From: Eubacterium sp.
GTDB lineage: Bacteria > Bacillota > Clostridia > Lachnospirales > Lachnospiraceae
Length of the DNA stretch: 48,636 nucleotides
Assembly (NCBI GenBank): GCA_017477505.1
Contig: JAFUVQ010000030.1
Span: 1-48,636, forward strand
Reading direction: 5' to 3'
The stretch's first letter is position 1. Every line of letters starts with the position of its first letter. The notes under the pieces are model-generated. The model saw nothing but the letters and a program-made list of their open reading frames with translations, searched no databases and was not told the origin of the DNA. The translations under genes were made by a program, and so were the position numbers. Positions 7,171 to 18,200 of this stretch are shown in pieces.

Positions 7171-10100
7171 ATGAGGAATATGATTAGAAGGTTATTTGTT
7201 ATAGTAATGATTCTATGTATCTCTGTATGTTTTTTTAATACTAAGGCACTTGCTGATGGAGATTCTATGGAATTAGATACCAGTATTATTGATAAAAGAA
7301 ACGAAGAGTTTACTACTGAATATGGGTTTAGCTATACAGATCTGTTTAATGTTTATACTGGATGTCTAACAGCTGATACAAAACCTTTGCAGATCGTGAA
7401 ATCGGTTGGAAGGGATGCGGCAGTATCATTATCAGAGACAGATTTGTTTTTTGCAGCTGTTGAAGAGGCAGTATCTAACAATTCTTTAGCTTTGGCAAAT
7501 GTATATAAAATGAAGTTTGCTGAGTTTTCTGACAAGATTTCAACACCATATGAAGACCAGCTTGATGATCTTACGATTCTTTATATTAATGAGGTATTTG
7601 ATAACGAGACTACATTAAGCAATGCAATCAGAAAAGTAGAGGGTGTATATTCGAATTATAGGAAAACCCATACTTTAAAAGATGTGAAAGATGCATTCGA
7701 CAGGGACGATTTTAATCTATTGATTGATGCCTACTATAAAGATGTTACCACTGAAAAGGAATTAAGGGAAATAAAAAAGGCGGTGATGGACAGGGAATAT
7801 TATATCAGCCTGTCTTTAAAAGATGAAATCAGTATAGCCGAATACTATATTTTTTTGTTGGAATCATATCATGTCAATTATGAAGTGATTAAGACTCTGT
7901 ATGATTTAATACCTAAAGACACCGTATTATCGGAAGGATTGGAAAGATATCTGAATAATTACAGTAAACTATTCCTGCCTAAATTCTGTGATTATATTGC
8001 AAATGATGTTGTTATCGATAAGATTAGTGATCTGTTACTCTCAAATAATCTTCAATGGAGTTATGCTTATGGTGAATGGGCAGTACTTAAAGTAATAATA
8101 AACGTGATCGATTACTTTTATGATAAGCACATGCCATCTGCTACTGATATTACAAGGTATTATTTACTTGATGGTTTTCTGTCGTCGATAGATATGGGAT
8201 TGACGGAACTTAGAAAAAGCATGTATGAAGATATCAGTAGTCAAGGGAAGGTGAGTTTAGAAAAAATCAATAATTATGAGTTTCTGTATAATACTTATAT
8301 TAAAACAATGGTAATGTATTTAGAGGCTGCACTGGATATAACAAAATCAAGCTTGTTTTCCAGTTCGGAAACTAATCAGCAGGCTCAGATTAGAATTATC
8401 ATGAACTCACTGAAGAGAGACTATAGTTATGAGTATTATATAGAATTATGCGCTAAAATGGCACTCGGAGAGGATATTGACGAAAGCAGTTTTATTATTT
8501 CGGAGATAACGTGTACAGTAAAAACCGGTCAGACAGTTAATATCTTTTCTCGAAACGGAAAAGAAGTTTGTGAATATAAAACAGAGAACGGAGAGATAAC
8601 TGAACTGCCGGTATTTCAAGGCAAAGTTTTTGGGGGAATAGAACTGAGTGGAGGGACTATTAATATTGAATCAGATGTGAAGTCTTCATATCTGTTGATT
8701 CATAGCGGAACTGTAAATACAAATGGACACAGTTTAGAGTCTGATAGAGTTGACTTTTTAAATGAATATCGCAGTACTGGAAAGCTATACTTGTTTGGGA
8801 CTGGAAGCGTTATTTCCAAACGAGATAGTCTCATAAGACAGGTTCAGGTGATTGGCAACGGAGGAATAATCAGAAGTGATAAAGGCATTAAAACTGAGTC
8901 TGATGATAAGTATGGAGGGGTGAGTTTTAATGATTGCACTCTGATTGCAAAGCAAGGGCTCAGCTGCGGGGGTACAAACTACTTTCATAACGTCTCAATA
9001 ACCGGGGATACAGGGGGAGGAACTTTAAGCTGTTATGGAACCGTAAAGGTTGAAGGTAAAGCGGGAGGCAACTACTACATTCAGGAAGATTCATGTATTG
9101 AGGCAAATAGATTTGCTGTTAATTCCCTGTATAATTATGGCGGAACGATTATTTCTAAAGGGGATTTTTCATACAGTGGGCGAGTAACAAGCGAGAGTGA
9201 TAAAGCACGCTTTGTTGTCTATGGTAATCTGTATGCTAATGGGTATACGGCTGGTTGGTGGGCTTTAGGTTTATATACGTGTTTTCTGCAAGCCGGGACA
9301 ATGGAATTGTATGGTGATTTATACGGAGTGGAAGATGTGGATGGAAAGACAATGTGGGGCGGACCATATTATTATTCATTCAGTTCTACAAGTGACTTTG
9401 TATTAAAACTCTGTGGAAATAAAAAACAAAAGCTTATTCTTCCGGGTACTTCCGGAAGTATATCACATTTATGCCTGGAAAATCCTGATGTTGATATTCA
9501 GACGGATTTAGAAATTGATAACCTATACGGCAATATGAATTTGGATTATGTTACTACTGATATAGAGATCAAAAATGCTAATGGTTATACTATTAATACT
9601 TCAGGCATAACTACTGGCTCAATATCTCTGACAAATGGTAACTACAATCAAGTTGGTGATGCTAATGGACACATAACTATCAAGGACGGATTGGGAAATA
9701 TCCGCGGAGATGTGAAAAAAGGTATTACATTTTCAAATGGTGAATGTAACATAGATGGAAATATAAATGGAAGTATATCTGTCAGTGATGGAAAGCTTTT
9801 TCAAAATGGGACGGGGAATAGTATTGATGTTGATTCCATGGGCCTTAATAATTCTCAGATAGTATCATGTAGTGATGTAACTATTAATGGCGGATTTGGA
9901 ATGTCAGGAACGTCAGTATTGGATGTAAATAAGAATCTTTATATTTACGGGTATACATATTATTATACCACTGGCTGGTCATATACCAGATACTATCTAT
10001 TAAAGGGTGGAGAAATAAGAATATCCGGAGATCTGATTACCGGCAAAAATGAAGATAACCGTACAGCATTTTATATGTATGGAGACAGTTCGTTAGTTTT

Positions 10101-13100
10101 TAAGAATGGAGATCACTACGTCAGCAATGAGAACAATATCACAATTAAAAATCTCAAGCAGGAGCAGGAATCTGTAATTAAGTTTAATAATACAGGAGTT
10201 AATATAGATACTTTATTATCTGATATAGTTGTAGATTCAAGTGAAATAAATATAAGCGCATGGAACGACTATTCATTGTTAAATATAGATTCCGAGGATA
10301 TAGAAATAAACTTTCCTAGTGATTATATTAAGTTTTCAGGAGTTAATGATGACGAAAAGCATATAAAGTATTATTCAAAATGTAATATTGAAGGAGATGC
10401 CAGGATGTATAGAAGTAATGGCATCAGTAATTTAGATATGTATTCAGGGGAGTCTTGTGATATCAACTTTTCTGGAACTGCTATTGCATCTATGTTAGGT
10501 ATGAATGATACAGATGATGTAATAAAGGTTGAAAATAATAAAACATTATCATCTATAAAAACAGGTTCTGAGATGGTAGCATTAACTCTTGAAGAGCCAA
10601 AAGTTGATTCTTCACTAAATGTTAATGTATTAAGCGTTAAAGAGTATTGTAAGAAATATAATCATAAATTTGATGATGGGGTTGTAGTAATAGATTCAAC
10701 ATGTTCTGAAATGGGAACAAAACTATTTACTTGTGTGAGATGTAATACTACAAAGAACGAAAGTATACAAAAGAAGCCGCATAATACATATAGTTTAGAG
10801 GCTGTAGCTCCTACCTGTACATCAGATGGCTTGACTGAAGGCAAAAAATGCCTTGATTGTGGAACAGTTACGGTCTCTCAAAAAGTAGTTAACCGATTGG
10901 GACATGATTGGGACGAAGGAGAAGTAATAAAAGAGGTTTCCTGTACAGAAGATGGTATAATCCTTTACAGGTGTACAAGATGCGATTCTAAAGAAGAAAG
11001 AATAGTGACTAAGCATCATGATTATCAACCGATTGAGGGTACGTACGTAGAGCCTTCGTGTACAGAGGGAGGTAAAGAGGCTGATCGAAAATGCACTAGG
11101 TGCGGGGATATTATTGAAGGAGGGGCAATTAATCCCCTTGGTCATAATGAAGTGACAGATGATGCAGTAGAACCAACGTGTACCGAACCTGGACTGACAG
11201 AGGGTATTCACTGTTCCAGATGTAAAGAAATCATAAAACCGCAGGAAGAAATAAAGGCGCTTGGGCATGAAGAAGTGATAGATGATGCAGTGAAAGCATC
11301 ATGTACCGAACCCGGGCTGACAGCAGGAATACACTGTTCCAGATGCAAAGCAATTATAAAGGCTCAGGTGGAAAACAAGCCAGCACTTGGACATGATTGG
11401 GATTCTGGTAAGGTTACTAAAGAAGTTACTTGTACTGAAGATGGTGAAAAGACAATTACCTGTAACAGGTGTAATGAAACTAAGAAGGAAATAATAAAGG
11501 CAGCCGGACATATAGAAGAAGAAATTCCGCCAACTGAAGCAACTTGTGTTAAGGAGGGTAACACAAAAGGGAAGAAATGCTCAGTCTGTGGTGAGATACT
11601 GGATGCACCCAAAGTCATAAGTAAAACCGAGCATTCATGGAGTAAGAGGGGGACATGTATAAAAGCTCCGACATGTACGGAAGAAGGCATCATTATTTTC
11701 AGCTGCAGTATATGTAATAATACAAAGATTGAAAAAATGGCACCTCTTGGTCATGATGAAATTGTAAGTAACCCGGTAGAACCTACATGTACTATGCCAG
11801 GGTTAACTGAGGGGAGACGTTGTTCAAGATGTTACGAGGTCATTAAAGAACAGGAGGAAATACCTGCACTTGGTCACGATGAAGTAACTGTCGATGAGGT
11901 TCCTGCAACCTGTGCAGAATGTGGTTTCACGGCGTATACGAAGTGTAATAGATGCGGCGAGAATATTACGGAAGGCACAATAATTGAAAAAACTAAGGGA
12001 CATATTTGGGATTCTGTAATAATTTCTGAACCTACAGAAATACATACCGGTCTCAGAAGATACACCTGCCGTGTCTGTGGAGAGACAAAGGAAGAGGTGA
12101 TTCCGGCTATAGAAGCAGAAAATCCGCTTGAACCTCTTACGGTAGAAACTATTGAAGGAGTACCAGCTGAAATACTTGTATACAATTCATGTGTAATCAG
12201 CAAAACATTTAACAGAGAAATTGAAAATGGAGAAAGCTTTGAATGGCTGGCAATTGATGAAGTGAACTCAGATGGCTCAGAAGTAGTTCATGATGGTTCA
12301 GCTTTTGACGTACTGAATTGTGGAAGAATCGCAGTAATAGACGGTGATACCATTATAGCATTGGGACCAGGTAAGGTAAGACTTGCATATTATATAAACG
12401 GTATTCTGACCAAAACAGATATAGTAATTGAGGTGTTTGACAGATTCTATACGCCTTCAGTTCCTGAGCTGGAATCAGTTACATCTAATTCTATATCAGT
12501 AAAACCAATGGAGGGATGTGTTTACTCGAAAGATGGTATTAATTGGCAGGAGTCAAATGTATTTGAGGATCTTGAACCGGAAACAACGTATTCAATAGTT
12601 GCTAAAAAAACAGCAAAAGGATTCACTAGGGAGAGTAATCCAAGTAAAGCACTTGTAGTTAACACTGTTAAAGAAATCCCAGATACTTTCTGGCCGTTTA
12701 AGGATATGCATCCTGAAGACACATTAGCAGAAGAAGTAAGATATGCGTATGACAGAGGTATAGTGGGCGGATTTGGAAAACCTGATGAAAATGGTCTTGT
12801 AAACTATAAGCCGGAACGGAATGTTACCAGAGCACAATTTGCAATAATGCTTTACAATATGGCGGGTAGACCGGAATATGAATGTAATGTAGCAGACTTT
12901 GATGATGTACCGGTAGGAGCTTCAGGATACGATGAAATCATGTGGGCATCAAGCAATGGTATAATCAGTGGTTTTTCCGGATACGTATTCAAGCCTGATA
13001 ATCCTATCAGCAGGACCCAAATAGCGATCATGCTAAAGAAGTATGCAGATTATATGGGATATGAAGAAATGTATGCTGCTGATACAGATACTAATCTGGA

Positions 13101-13281
13101 AAACTATGCTGATTATAACGATATTAAAGAAGGATCGCATGAGTACCTTAAGTGGGCAATAGATCAGGGGGTTTTATCTGGTACTTCGAGCGGAAAGCTT
13201 AATCCAAATAAGCCTGCTAGAAGGGATCATTGTGCTGCGTTTCTTGCAAGGTTCTATAGCAGGTTTATTGAAATGAAGTAA
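7171..13281 (+). CDS. Giant secreted S-layer-homology protein with beta-helical region and twelve His/Cys repeats
   Basis: 2036 residues from ATG 7171, chosen because GGAG at 7158-7161 is 9 nt upstream (ATG 7156 lacks a ribosome site). A signal peptide occupies residues 1 to about 29, with hydrophobic core FVIVMILCISVCFF and cleavage near ALA-DG. A helical domain runs to about 450. Gly/Asn/Ser-rich strands (about 470-1150, e.g. GGTINIESDV) suggest a right-handed beta helix. About 1165-1640 hold twelve tandem units of about 40 residues, pattern GH-x-W ... T-C-T-x2-G ... C-x2-C. Eleven have one His and three Cys; the last lacks the first Cys. About 1660-1835 look like Ig/FN3-type linkers. Three SLH domains (about 1841-2033) anchor it to secondary cell-wall polymer. 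Probable cell-surface adhesin or scaffold; ligand unknown. It is flanked by non-coding DNA and a strong terminator. Confidence 0.9.
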   Translation: MRNMIRRLFVIVMILCISVCFFNTKALADGDSMELDTSIIDKRNEEFTTEYGFSYTDLFNVYTGCLTADTKPLQIVKSVGRDAAVSLSETDLFFAAVEEAVSNNSLALANVYKMKFAEFSDKISTPYEDQLDDLTILYINEVFDNETTLSNAIRKVEGVYSNYRKTHTLKDVKDAFDRDDFNLLIDAYYKDVTTEKELREIKKAVMDREYYISLSLKDEISIAEYYIFLLESYHVNYEVIKTLYDLIPKDTVLSEGLERYLNNYSKLFLPKFCDYIANDVVIDKISDLLLSNNLQWSYAYGEWAVLKVIINVIDYFYDKHMPSATDITRYYLLDGFLSSIDMGLTELRKSMYEDISSQGKVSLEKINNYEFLYNTYIKTMVMYLEAALDITKSSLFSSSETNQQAQIRIIMNSLKRDYSYEYYIELCAKMALGEDIDESSFIISEITCTVKTGQTVNIFSRNGKEVCEYKTENGEITELPVFQGKVFGGIELSGGTINIESDVKSSYLLIHSGTVNTNGHSLESDRVDFLNEYRSTGKLYLFGTGSVISKRDSLIRQVQVIGNGGIIRSDKGIKTESDDKYGGVSFNDCTLIAKQGLSCGGTNYFHNVSITGDTGGGTLSCYGTVKVEGKAGGNYYIQEDSCIEANRFAVNSLYNYGGTIISKGDFSYSGRVTSESDKARFVVYGNLYANGYTAGWWALGLYTCFLQAGTMELYGDLYGVEDVDGKTMWGGPYYYSFSSTSDFVLKLCGNKKQKLILPGTSGSISHLCLENPDVDIQTDLEIDNLYGNMNLDYVTTDIEIKNANGYTINTSGITTGSISLTNGNYNQVGDANGHITIKDGLGNIRGDVKKGITFSNGECNIDGNINGSISVSDGKLFQNGTGNSIDVDSMGLNNSQIVSCSDVTINGGFGMSGTSVLDVNKNLYIYGYTYYYTTGWSYTRYYLLKGGEIRISGDLITGKNEDNRTAFYMYGDSSLVFKNGDHYVSNENNITIKNLKQEQESVIKFNNTGVNIDTLLSDIVVDSSEINISAWNDYSLLNIDSEDIEINFPSDYIKFSGVNDDEKHIKYYSKCNIEGDARMYRSNGISNLDMYSGESCDINFSGTAIASMLGMNDTDDVIKVENNKTLSSIKTGSEMVALTLEEPKVDSSLNVNVLSVKEYCKKYNHKFDDGVVVIDSTCSEMGTKLFTCVRCNTTKNESIQKKPHNTYSLEAVAPTCTSDGLTEGKKCLDCGTVTVSQKVVNRLGHDWDEGEVIKEVSCTEDGIILYRCTRCDSKEERIVTKHHDYQPIEGTYVEPSCTEGGKEADRKCTRCGDIIEGGAINPLGHNEVTDDAVEPTCTEPGLTEGIHCSRCKEIIKPQEEIKALGHEEVIDDAVKASCTEPGLTAGIHCSRCKAIIKAQVENKPALGHDWDSGKVTKEVTCTEDGEKTITCNRCNETKKEIIKAAGHIEEEIPPTEATCVKEGNTKGKKCSVCGEILDAPKVISKTEHSWSKRGTCIKAPTCTEEGIIIFSCSICNNTKIEKMAPLGHDEIVSNPVEPTCTMPGLTEGRRCSRCYEVIKEQEEIPALGHDEVTVDEVPATCAECGFTAYTKCNRCGENITEGTIIEKTKGHIWDSVIISEPTEIHTGLRRYTCRVCGETKEEVIPAIEAENPLEPLTVETIEGVPAEILVYNSCVISKTFNREIENGESFEWLAIDEVNSDGSEVVHDGSAFDVLNCGRIAVIDGDTIIALGPGKVRLAYYINGILTKTDIVIEVFDRFYTPSVPELESVTSNSISVKPMEGCVYSKDGINWQESNVFEDLEPETTYSIVAKKTAKGFTRESNPSKALVVNTVKEIPDTFWPFKDMHPEDTLAEEVRYAYDRGIVGGFGKPDENGLVNYKPERNVTRAQFAIMLYNMAGRPEYECNVADFDDVPVGASGYDEIMWASSNGIISGFSGYVFKPDNPISRTQIAIMLKKYADYMGYEEMYAADTDTNLENYADYNDIKEGSHEYLKWAIDQGVLSGTSSGKLNPNKPARRDHCAAFLARFYSRFIEMK

Positions 13282-13323
13282 ACAGAGTTAAAAGAAAAAG
13301 TTTTTCAGTTTACTCAACTCAAA

Positions 13324-13365
13324 ACCGCCCTGTCTTCCTTTACGTGGAGACAGGGCGGTAATTTT
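13324..13365 (+). terminator. Strong terminator after the SLH gene
   Basis: Perfect 12-bp stem ACCGCCCTGTCT (13324-13335) with AGACAGGGCGGT (13348-13359), then AATTTTAT. Confidence 0.9.
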
Positions 13366-13517
13366 ATCCATCTATATCAAAAGTATAGGTGGTAACTTCG
13401 TAAGCGGTTTGATACAATATACTTGTTACAATCTGAGGAAATCCAAGGGCAATGGGTGAATGCAGATGAGGGGTAAGATACAGCAAAACATATATAGAAC
13501 TAACATGAAATAATAAG

Positions 13518-13551
13518 GAGCAGACAGGAAGATAAGACCTGTCTGCTCTTT
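13518..13551 (+). terminator. Second terminator, upstream of the HerA cassette
   Basis: Perfect 11-bp stem GAGCAGACAGG (13518-13528) with CCTGTCTGCTC (13538-13548), then TTTGTG. It insulates the following cassette from upstream read-through, or attenuates it. Confidence 0.8.
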
Positions 13552-13607
13552 GTGCATTAATAGGCTGGAAAAGAAAATTAGACATGCAGCAAAAAGGAGA
13601 AGGAAAT

Positions 13608-15251
13608 ATGGTCAAAGTAAAGATAGACTACAATCCATATTTGATGGCTTGTAAAGTGGAGTTCAATGGGAAGGAACCTCATATCAATAGTCTTGTTGAA
13701 AAATATGATAAGACTCCTTTGCAGATTTGGATGAACCAAATTCCTCATATTCTTTATGATGAAATGAATGGATATGATTTTGATTTGGAATTTGTCGGTC
13801 CGGATCTTGAATATGAAGATATTGTAGATTCATTTAGGAAAGCTAAAGTATCAGCAGATGATGTAAGATGTAGTCATATTAAGACAATGGAGAAGCGGGG
13901 TGATAAAATGGCCGGAATCACTGCGCTTAATGAATGGATGGATAATAACCGTAATGAACGTTTTGATTTTGACACATTTAAAATAGAGAATCAGGACGTA
14001 TTTGATAATAGTTTTTCACTGGTTATTATTGGAGATATTAAACTTGGTGATTTTTCATTTGATAATACAAATGTGTCTATCGAAGTTATACCTAATGTTA
14101 AGGAATTAGATAATACTGAATTGAAAGATACACCTATTATTATTGAGGCTGAAAGAATGACTGTTCAGGAACTTCAGACTTTGCTTTTTACCATTCTTGA
14201 AGAGAATAGTGATGTTATTGCAGAACAGTTTTTTATTTTTGTTAGGTCTAAGCATAAAATGGAAATGTATCGGAGATTGTTAGAGGATATTGATTTTTCA
14301 AAAACATGCATTATAAACTCAATTTCTGATACTACCTTGAGAAGATATTTTGAATATTATCCCGTTTCCGATTATATCAGAGAGTACTTGTCTGCTATAA
14401 GGAAGGAAGTGAACTCATTAAAATCCGAATTGAGTAAAGAAAAAGATGAAGCTGATAAAGCAAATAGTGAAGTTATGTCCAATATTATGATGATTGAAGA
14501 TCACATATCTACGATAAAGGATTCTATAGTTGAATTGGACAACATTAACAAGACATCAATTACAGTTGATTGGGAGTCGACAAAAAGTGTAATGATGGAT
14601 ATGCTGACTTCGTGGAAAATAAAGAAAACAAAAATTACAAGCTACGAGGAAGCTATAAAACTTGCCGGACAATTTGAAGAAGAAATAAAGCATCAGTGGA
14701 CGAAGTTTATTGAAACAGTTTCGCAGAATACGTCCTGGTATATAAATAGTACGACTGATAATTGTATTGAAATATATGATAAAGCAAAAGAGGTTCACAC
14801 ACCTAAAGATCATATAAACTCTGAATTTGAGAGTTATATAAGTTCATTCGATGGTATTGCCTTAGATCTGCTGAAGATAAAAGAAGAACACTATGAAAAA
14901 CCTAAAGAAGGTTTGTTTAATGCATTTCATAAAGTGATAAATGCAACTAGCGATAATAAAGAAGAAGTACTTGTCACTACTTATTCATGCCAGCAATGGA
15001 GAGAGTGTGCTGTCAGTATAGTTACGCCGGTAATCGATAGAGTTATAGAAGAAAGAAACAAAGAAATTCAAGAACATAGTAATAAAGTATCTCTTGAATA
15101 CTCAGAAAAGCTGATTAAGTTGTTAGATGAAAGAATTGAAGATAAAAACAGATTCTCTGTCCAATTGTCATCAGATATCCAGGAATTACAAAAAGATGTT
15201 GATTGGTTGAATTCATTTTCAGAAAGATTAGAGTCGATAGAAAGGAGTTAA
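13608..15251 (+). CDS. HerA cassette, gene 1: coiled-coil protein of unknown family
   Basis: 547 residues from ATG 13608, chosen for AAGGAG at 13594-13599 with an 8-nt spacer; the earlier ATG 13584 has none. The N-terminal 250 residues form a mixed alpha/beta domain beginning VKIDYNPYLM, with a PLQIWMNQIPHILYDEMN segment. I have the impression of similar N-termini beside ATPase genes in other Firmicutes but cannot verify it. Residues about 265-547 are largely coiled coil (ALSAIRKEVNSLKSELSKEK-type heptads, then a long C-terminal helix). No signal peptide or membrane helix. It lies 4 bp upstream of the HerA-like gene. A scaffold or adaptor role for the ATPase is inferred only. Confidence 0.75.
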   Translation: MVKVKIDYNPYLMACKVEFNGKEPHINSLVEKYDKTPLQIWMNQIPHILYDEMNGYDFDLEFVGPDLEYEDIVDSFRKAKVSADDVRCSHIKTMEKRGDKMAGITALNEWMDNNRNERFDFDTFKIENQDVFDNSFSLVIIGDIKLGDFSFDNTNVSIEVIPNVKELDNTELKDTPIIIEAERMTVQELQTLLFTILEENSDVIAEQFFIFVRSKHKMEMYRRLLEDIDFSKTCIINSISDTTLRRYFEYYPVSDYIREYLSAIRKEVNSLKSELSKEKDEADKANSEVMSNIMMIEDHISTIKDSIVELDNINKTSITVDWESTKSVMMDMLTSWKIKKTKITSYEEAIKLAGQFEEEIKHQWTKFIETVSQNTSWYINSTTDNCIEIYDKAKEVHTPKDHINSEFESYISSFDGIALDLLKIKEEHYEKPKEGLFNAFHKVINATSDNKEEVLVTTYSCQQWRECAVSIVTPVIDRVIEERNKEIQEHSNKVSLEYSEKLIKLLDERIEDKNRFSVQLSSDIQELQKDVDWLNSFSERLESIERS

Positions 15252-15255
15252 GTTT

Positions 15256-18200
15256 ATGAATGAGTTAAAGATTAGAGAAAGTGAAGAGCTTTCTGTAAGT
15301 TCAGAACCCTTAACAATAGAAAATCGACTTGAGATTATTGAAGAGGGAATTAGAAAGAAGTATCTTGCAAGACTAACGGAAATGCAAATATGCCCAATAA
15401 ACGCCATGCTTCCGCTTGAAGAAGATCTTATTGACAATATACGTATGTATAAAGTTACAGAAATGGTTTACCCGAAGGATGAAATAGCTACAGATAAATT
15501 CACTACTGTATTTAATACATTATCAACTTATAATGCATCGATATTTATAATACTTGATTCTGACGGCGAGAAAACTGATTTCTACATCGGTGTCAGAAAT
15601 AATGAAATGGATGAAAAGTATAAAAGATCAACAGTTACTCTTGGAGATACTCTTAAGAATACATTGGTTGGTCATTTTCCGGGCGCAAAGATTGAAAATG
15701 TTGATAGAACAAGTATAGCCACACTTTCTGAAAAAATTATTAATCAGGATAATGTAGCATCTGTTAGTGTTGTAGGAAGCACAAAAAATGAGAAAGAACA
15801 ATCAAATAATCAGTTTGTACAGGGAATAGAAAAACTGGCGTTGTCTATGCATGATAGACAATATATAGGAATAATAATAGCCGAAAACCAATCGCCAAAG
15901 ACTGTGCAATCTTTAAGAGAAGATTATCAAAAAATGTACACAAAACTCTCACCTCTTCAGAAAGTTCAGTTTTCTGATAGTACTTCAGATGGAACGTCCA
16001 GGAGTAAGTCATTTTTTGAGATGAGTGGTAATCAGAAAGCCGCTATGGTTGGTGGCGCAATTGTATCTGTTTTAGGAGCTGTGGGAGGTGCGTATATAGG
16101 TGGAATTGGTGGCGCAAAAGCTGGAGCAGATATGGGAAGATCTATCGGAGCTATGGTAGGAGGAACAGTTGCCGGGCAGTTTAGTAATTTTATATCATCA
16201 CTTGCTCCTTCTGAACAAACAACAAAATCCGTATCAACTAATACTTCCTCCACAACTGAGAATAAGGCTGTCACAGATACCATGCAACTACTTGATGAGT
16301 TGATACAAAAAACAAAAGAATATGATAGCTATGGTATGTGGAATATCGCAAGTTATTTTATTTCCGATGATATGTCTGCAGCTGAAATAGCTGCAAGTAA
16401 TTATCGTTCTCTTATGAATGGAGAGAAGTCTGGCAGGGAACTTTCCGCTATTAATTCATGGAGGTGTAATAACCCTGAGATTATTGGTGACTTCCGTGAT
16501 CTAACAACATATCTTTCAAGATTTATGCATCCAACGTTCTGTTATGGAACATCTGATGAGTTTAATGTATTAACTGATGCGACTACTTCCGTAAGTGGAA
16601 GAGATCTTGGACTCCATATGGGGCTTCCTCGTGAGACGGTTTCTGGACTCCCTGTAATAGAACATGCTGAATTTGGAAAGGAAGTAACAACATATCAATT
16701 ATTTACGGATAAAAAAGAATTACGTCCGGAAGAAAAAATGAGACTCGGAAGAGTTTTTGATCTCGGAAGAATAACAAATAAGATTGTAGAACTTGAGAAT
16801 AAGAGTCTAAATATGCACACATTTATAACTGGGTCTACTGGATCAGGAAAGAGTAATACGGTATATCAGATGCTCAGTGAACTCTATCATGATAATATTC
16901 CATTCCTTGTTATAGAACCTGCTAAAGGTGAGTATAAGGATGTGTTTGGGCATCTTTCGGATGTGAACGTATTCTCTACAAATCCTAATGTGTCGGAACT
17001 TATAAATCTTAATCCATTTAAGTTTCCTAGTTCAATACATGTACTTGAACATGTTGATGGTCTGGTTGAAATATTCAGCGCTTGCTGGCCGATGTACGAT
17101 GCAATGCCGGCATTCTTTAAAGATGCGATGCTCAAATCATATGAATCAGTTGGTTGGGATTTGGGTTCATCGACGTTTGACGGGGAGGATGTTGAATTTC
17201 CGGATTTTGAAATATTAGCTGATGAACTCAATGAACTCATTGAGAATTCAGACTATGCATCTGATATTAAATCAAATTATAGAGGCGCACTTATCACTAG
17301 AGTTAAGTCATTATCTGTTGGTCTAAACAAGTTTATTTTTACATCAGAACAGACACCATATGAGCGTATTTTTGATGAGAATTGTATCCTTGATATAAGC
17401 CGTGTTAAATCCGGTGAGACAAAGGCTCTTATCATGGGAATGATGGTATATATTCTTAATGAGTACAGAGTGGATAGAAAAACTACTAATAATAACGGTC
17501 TGAAACACGTAACTGTCTTGGAAGAAGCTCATAATCTTCTGAAGAATACAACGAATTCACAGTCTGAATTGGTCAGCAAGTCGGTTGAAATGCTCACACA
17601 GACTATTGCAGAAATCAGAACTTATGGTGAAGGTTTTATTATAGTAGATCAGTCTCCTTCATCAGTTGACATATCAGCTATTAAAAATACAAATACTAAG
17701 ATAGTACTTAGAACTCCTGAAGCAAATGACAGGGAAGCTGTAGGACGTTCTATGGGACTTACAGAAAACCAGGTTAATGAAATAGCAAAGCTTCCGGGAG
17801 GTGTTGCAGTTGTCTATCAGAATAATTGGGTTAATCCAGTGCTTACTTTGGTAGATAAGGCACCGGTAAAAGACGTGCCATATCTGAATGAACATCCAGT
17901 GAAGATTAAAACTATAAAGATAGCTCGGAAATCAATTTTAAAAATGCTTATGCATCCATGGATTGGTAAAGAAATGATTTCTGATGAAGAATTGAAATCA
18001 TCCTTACGAGTTATTGAATTATCAAGATCAGAGAGAAAAGAGATTAAAGGGTTGATTTCTGACTATGAATTATTTGCAGGAAACCTCATATGGAAAGAAG
18101 ATGATATGCCTAAACTTCAGAGGTTAATAAAAAGTGTATTAGGTATTTCAGATAAGGATTATGTTCAGATGAATAGTGCAGATGATTTATATAAGCTAGT

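Larger units (their letters stand above)
13282..13607. other. Intergenic region with two terminators
   Basis: It holds two independent rho-independent terminators (13324-13365 and 13518-13551) about 155 bp apart. The DNA between them has no ORF I can support. A short untranslated transcript ending at the second terminator is possible, but no convincing promoter was found. Confidence 0.5.

Noticed and set aside
10663-12080. Regularly spaced repeats that might be a CRISPR array or DNA repeat
   Set aside because: The repeat is at protein level (about 40 residues) within one open frame, with diverged DNA and no constant short repeat and unique spacers.
10662-12203. Several long antisense ORFs opposite the Cys repeats (e.g. 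10822-11268, 11364-11693, 11874-12203)
   Set aside because: They mirror the repeat composition of the sense gene, have no ribosome sites and no recognisable protein character.
13362-13517. Small RNA between the two terminators
   Set aside because: No promoter with acceptable -35/-10 spacing was found, so it is not listed as an RNA gene.
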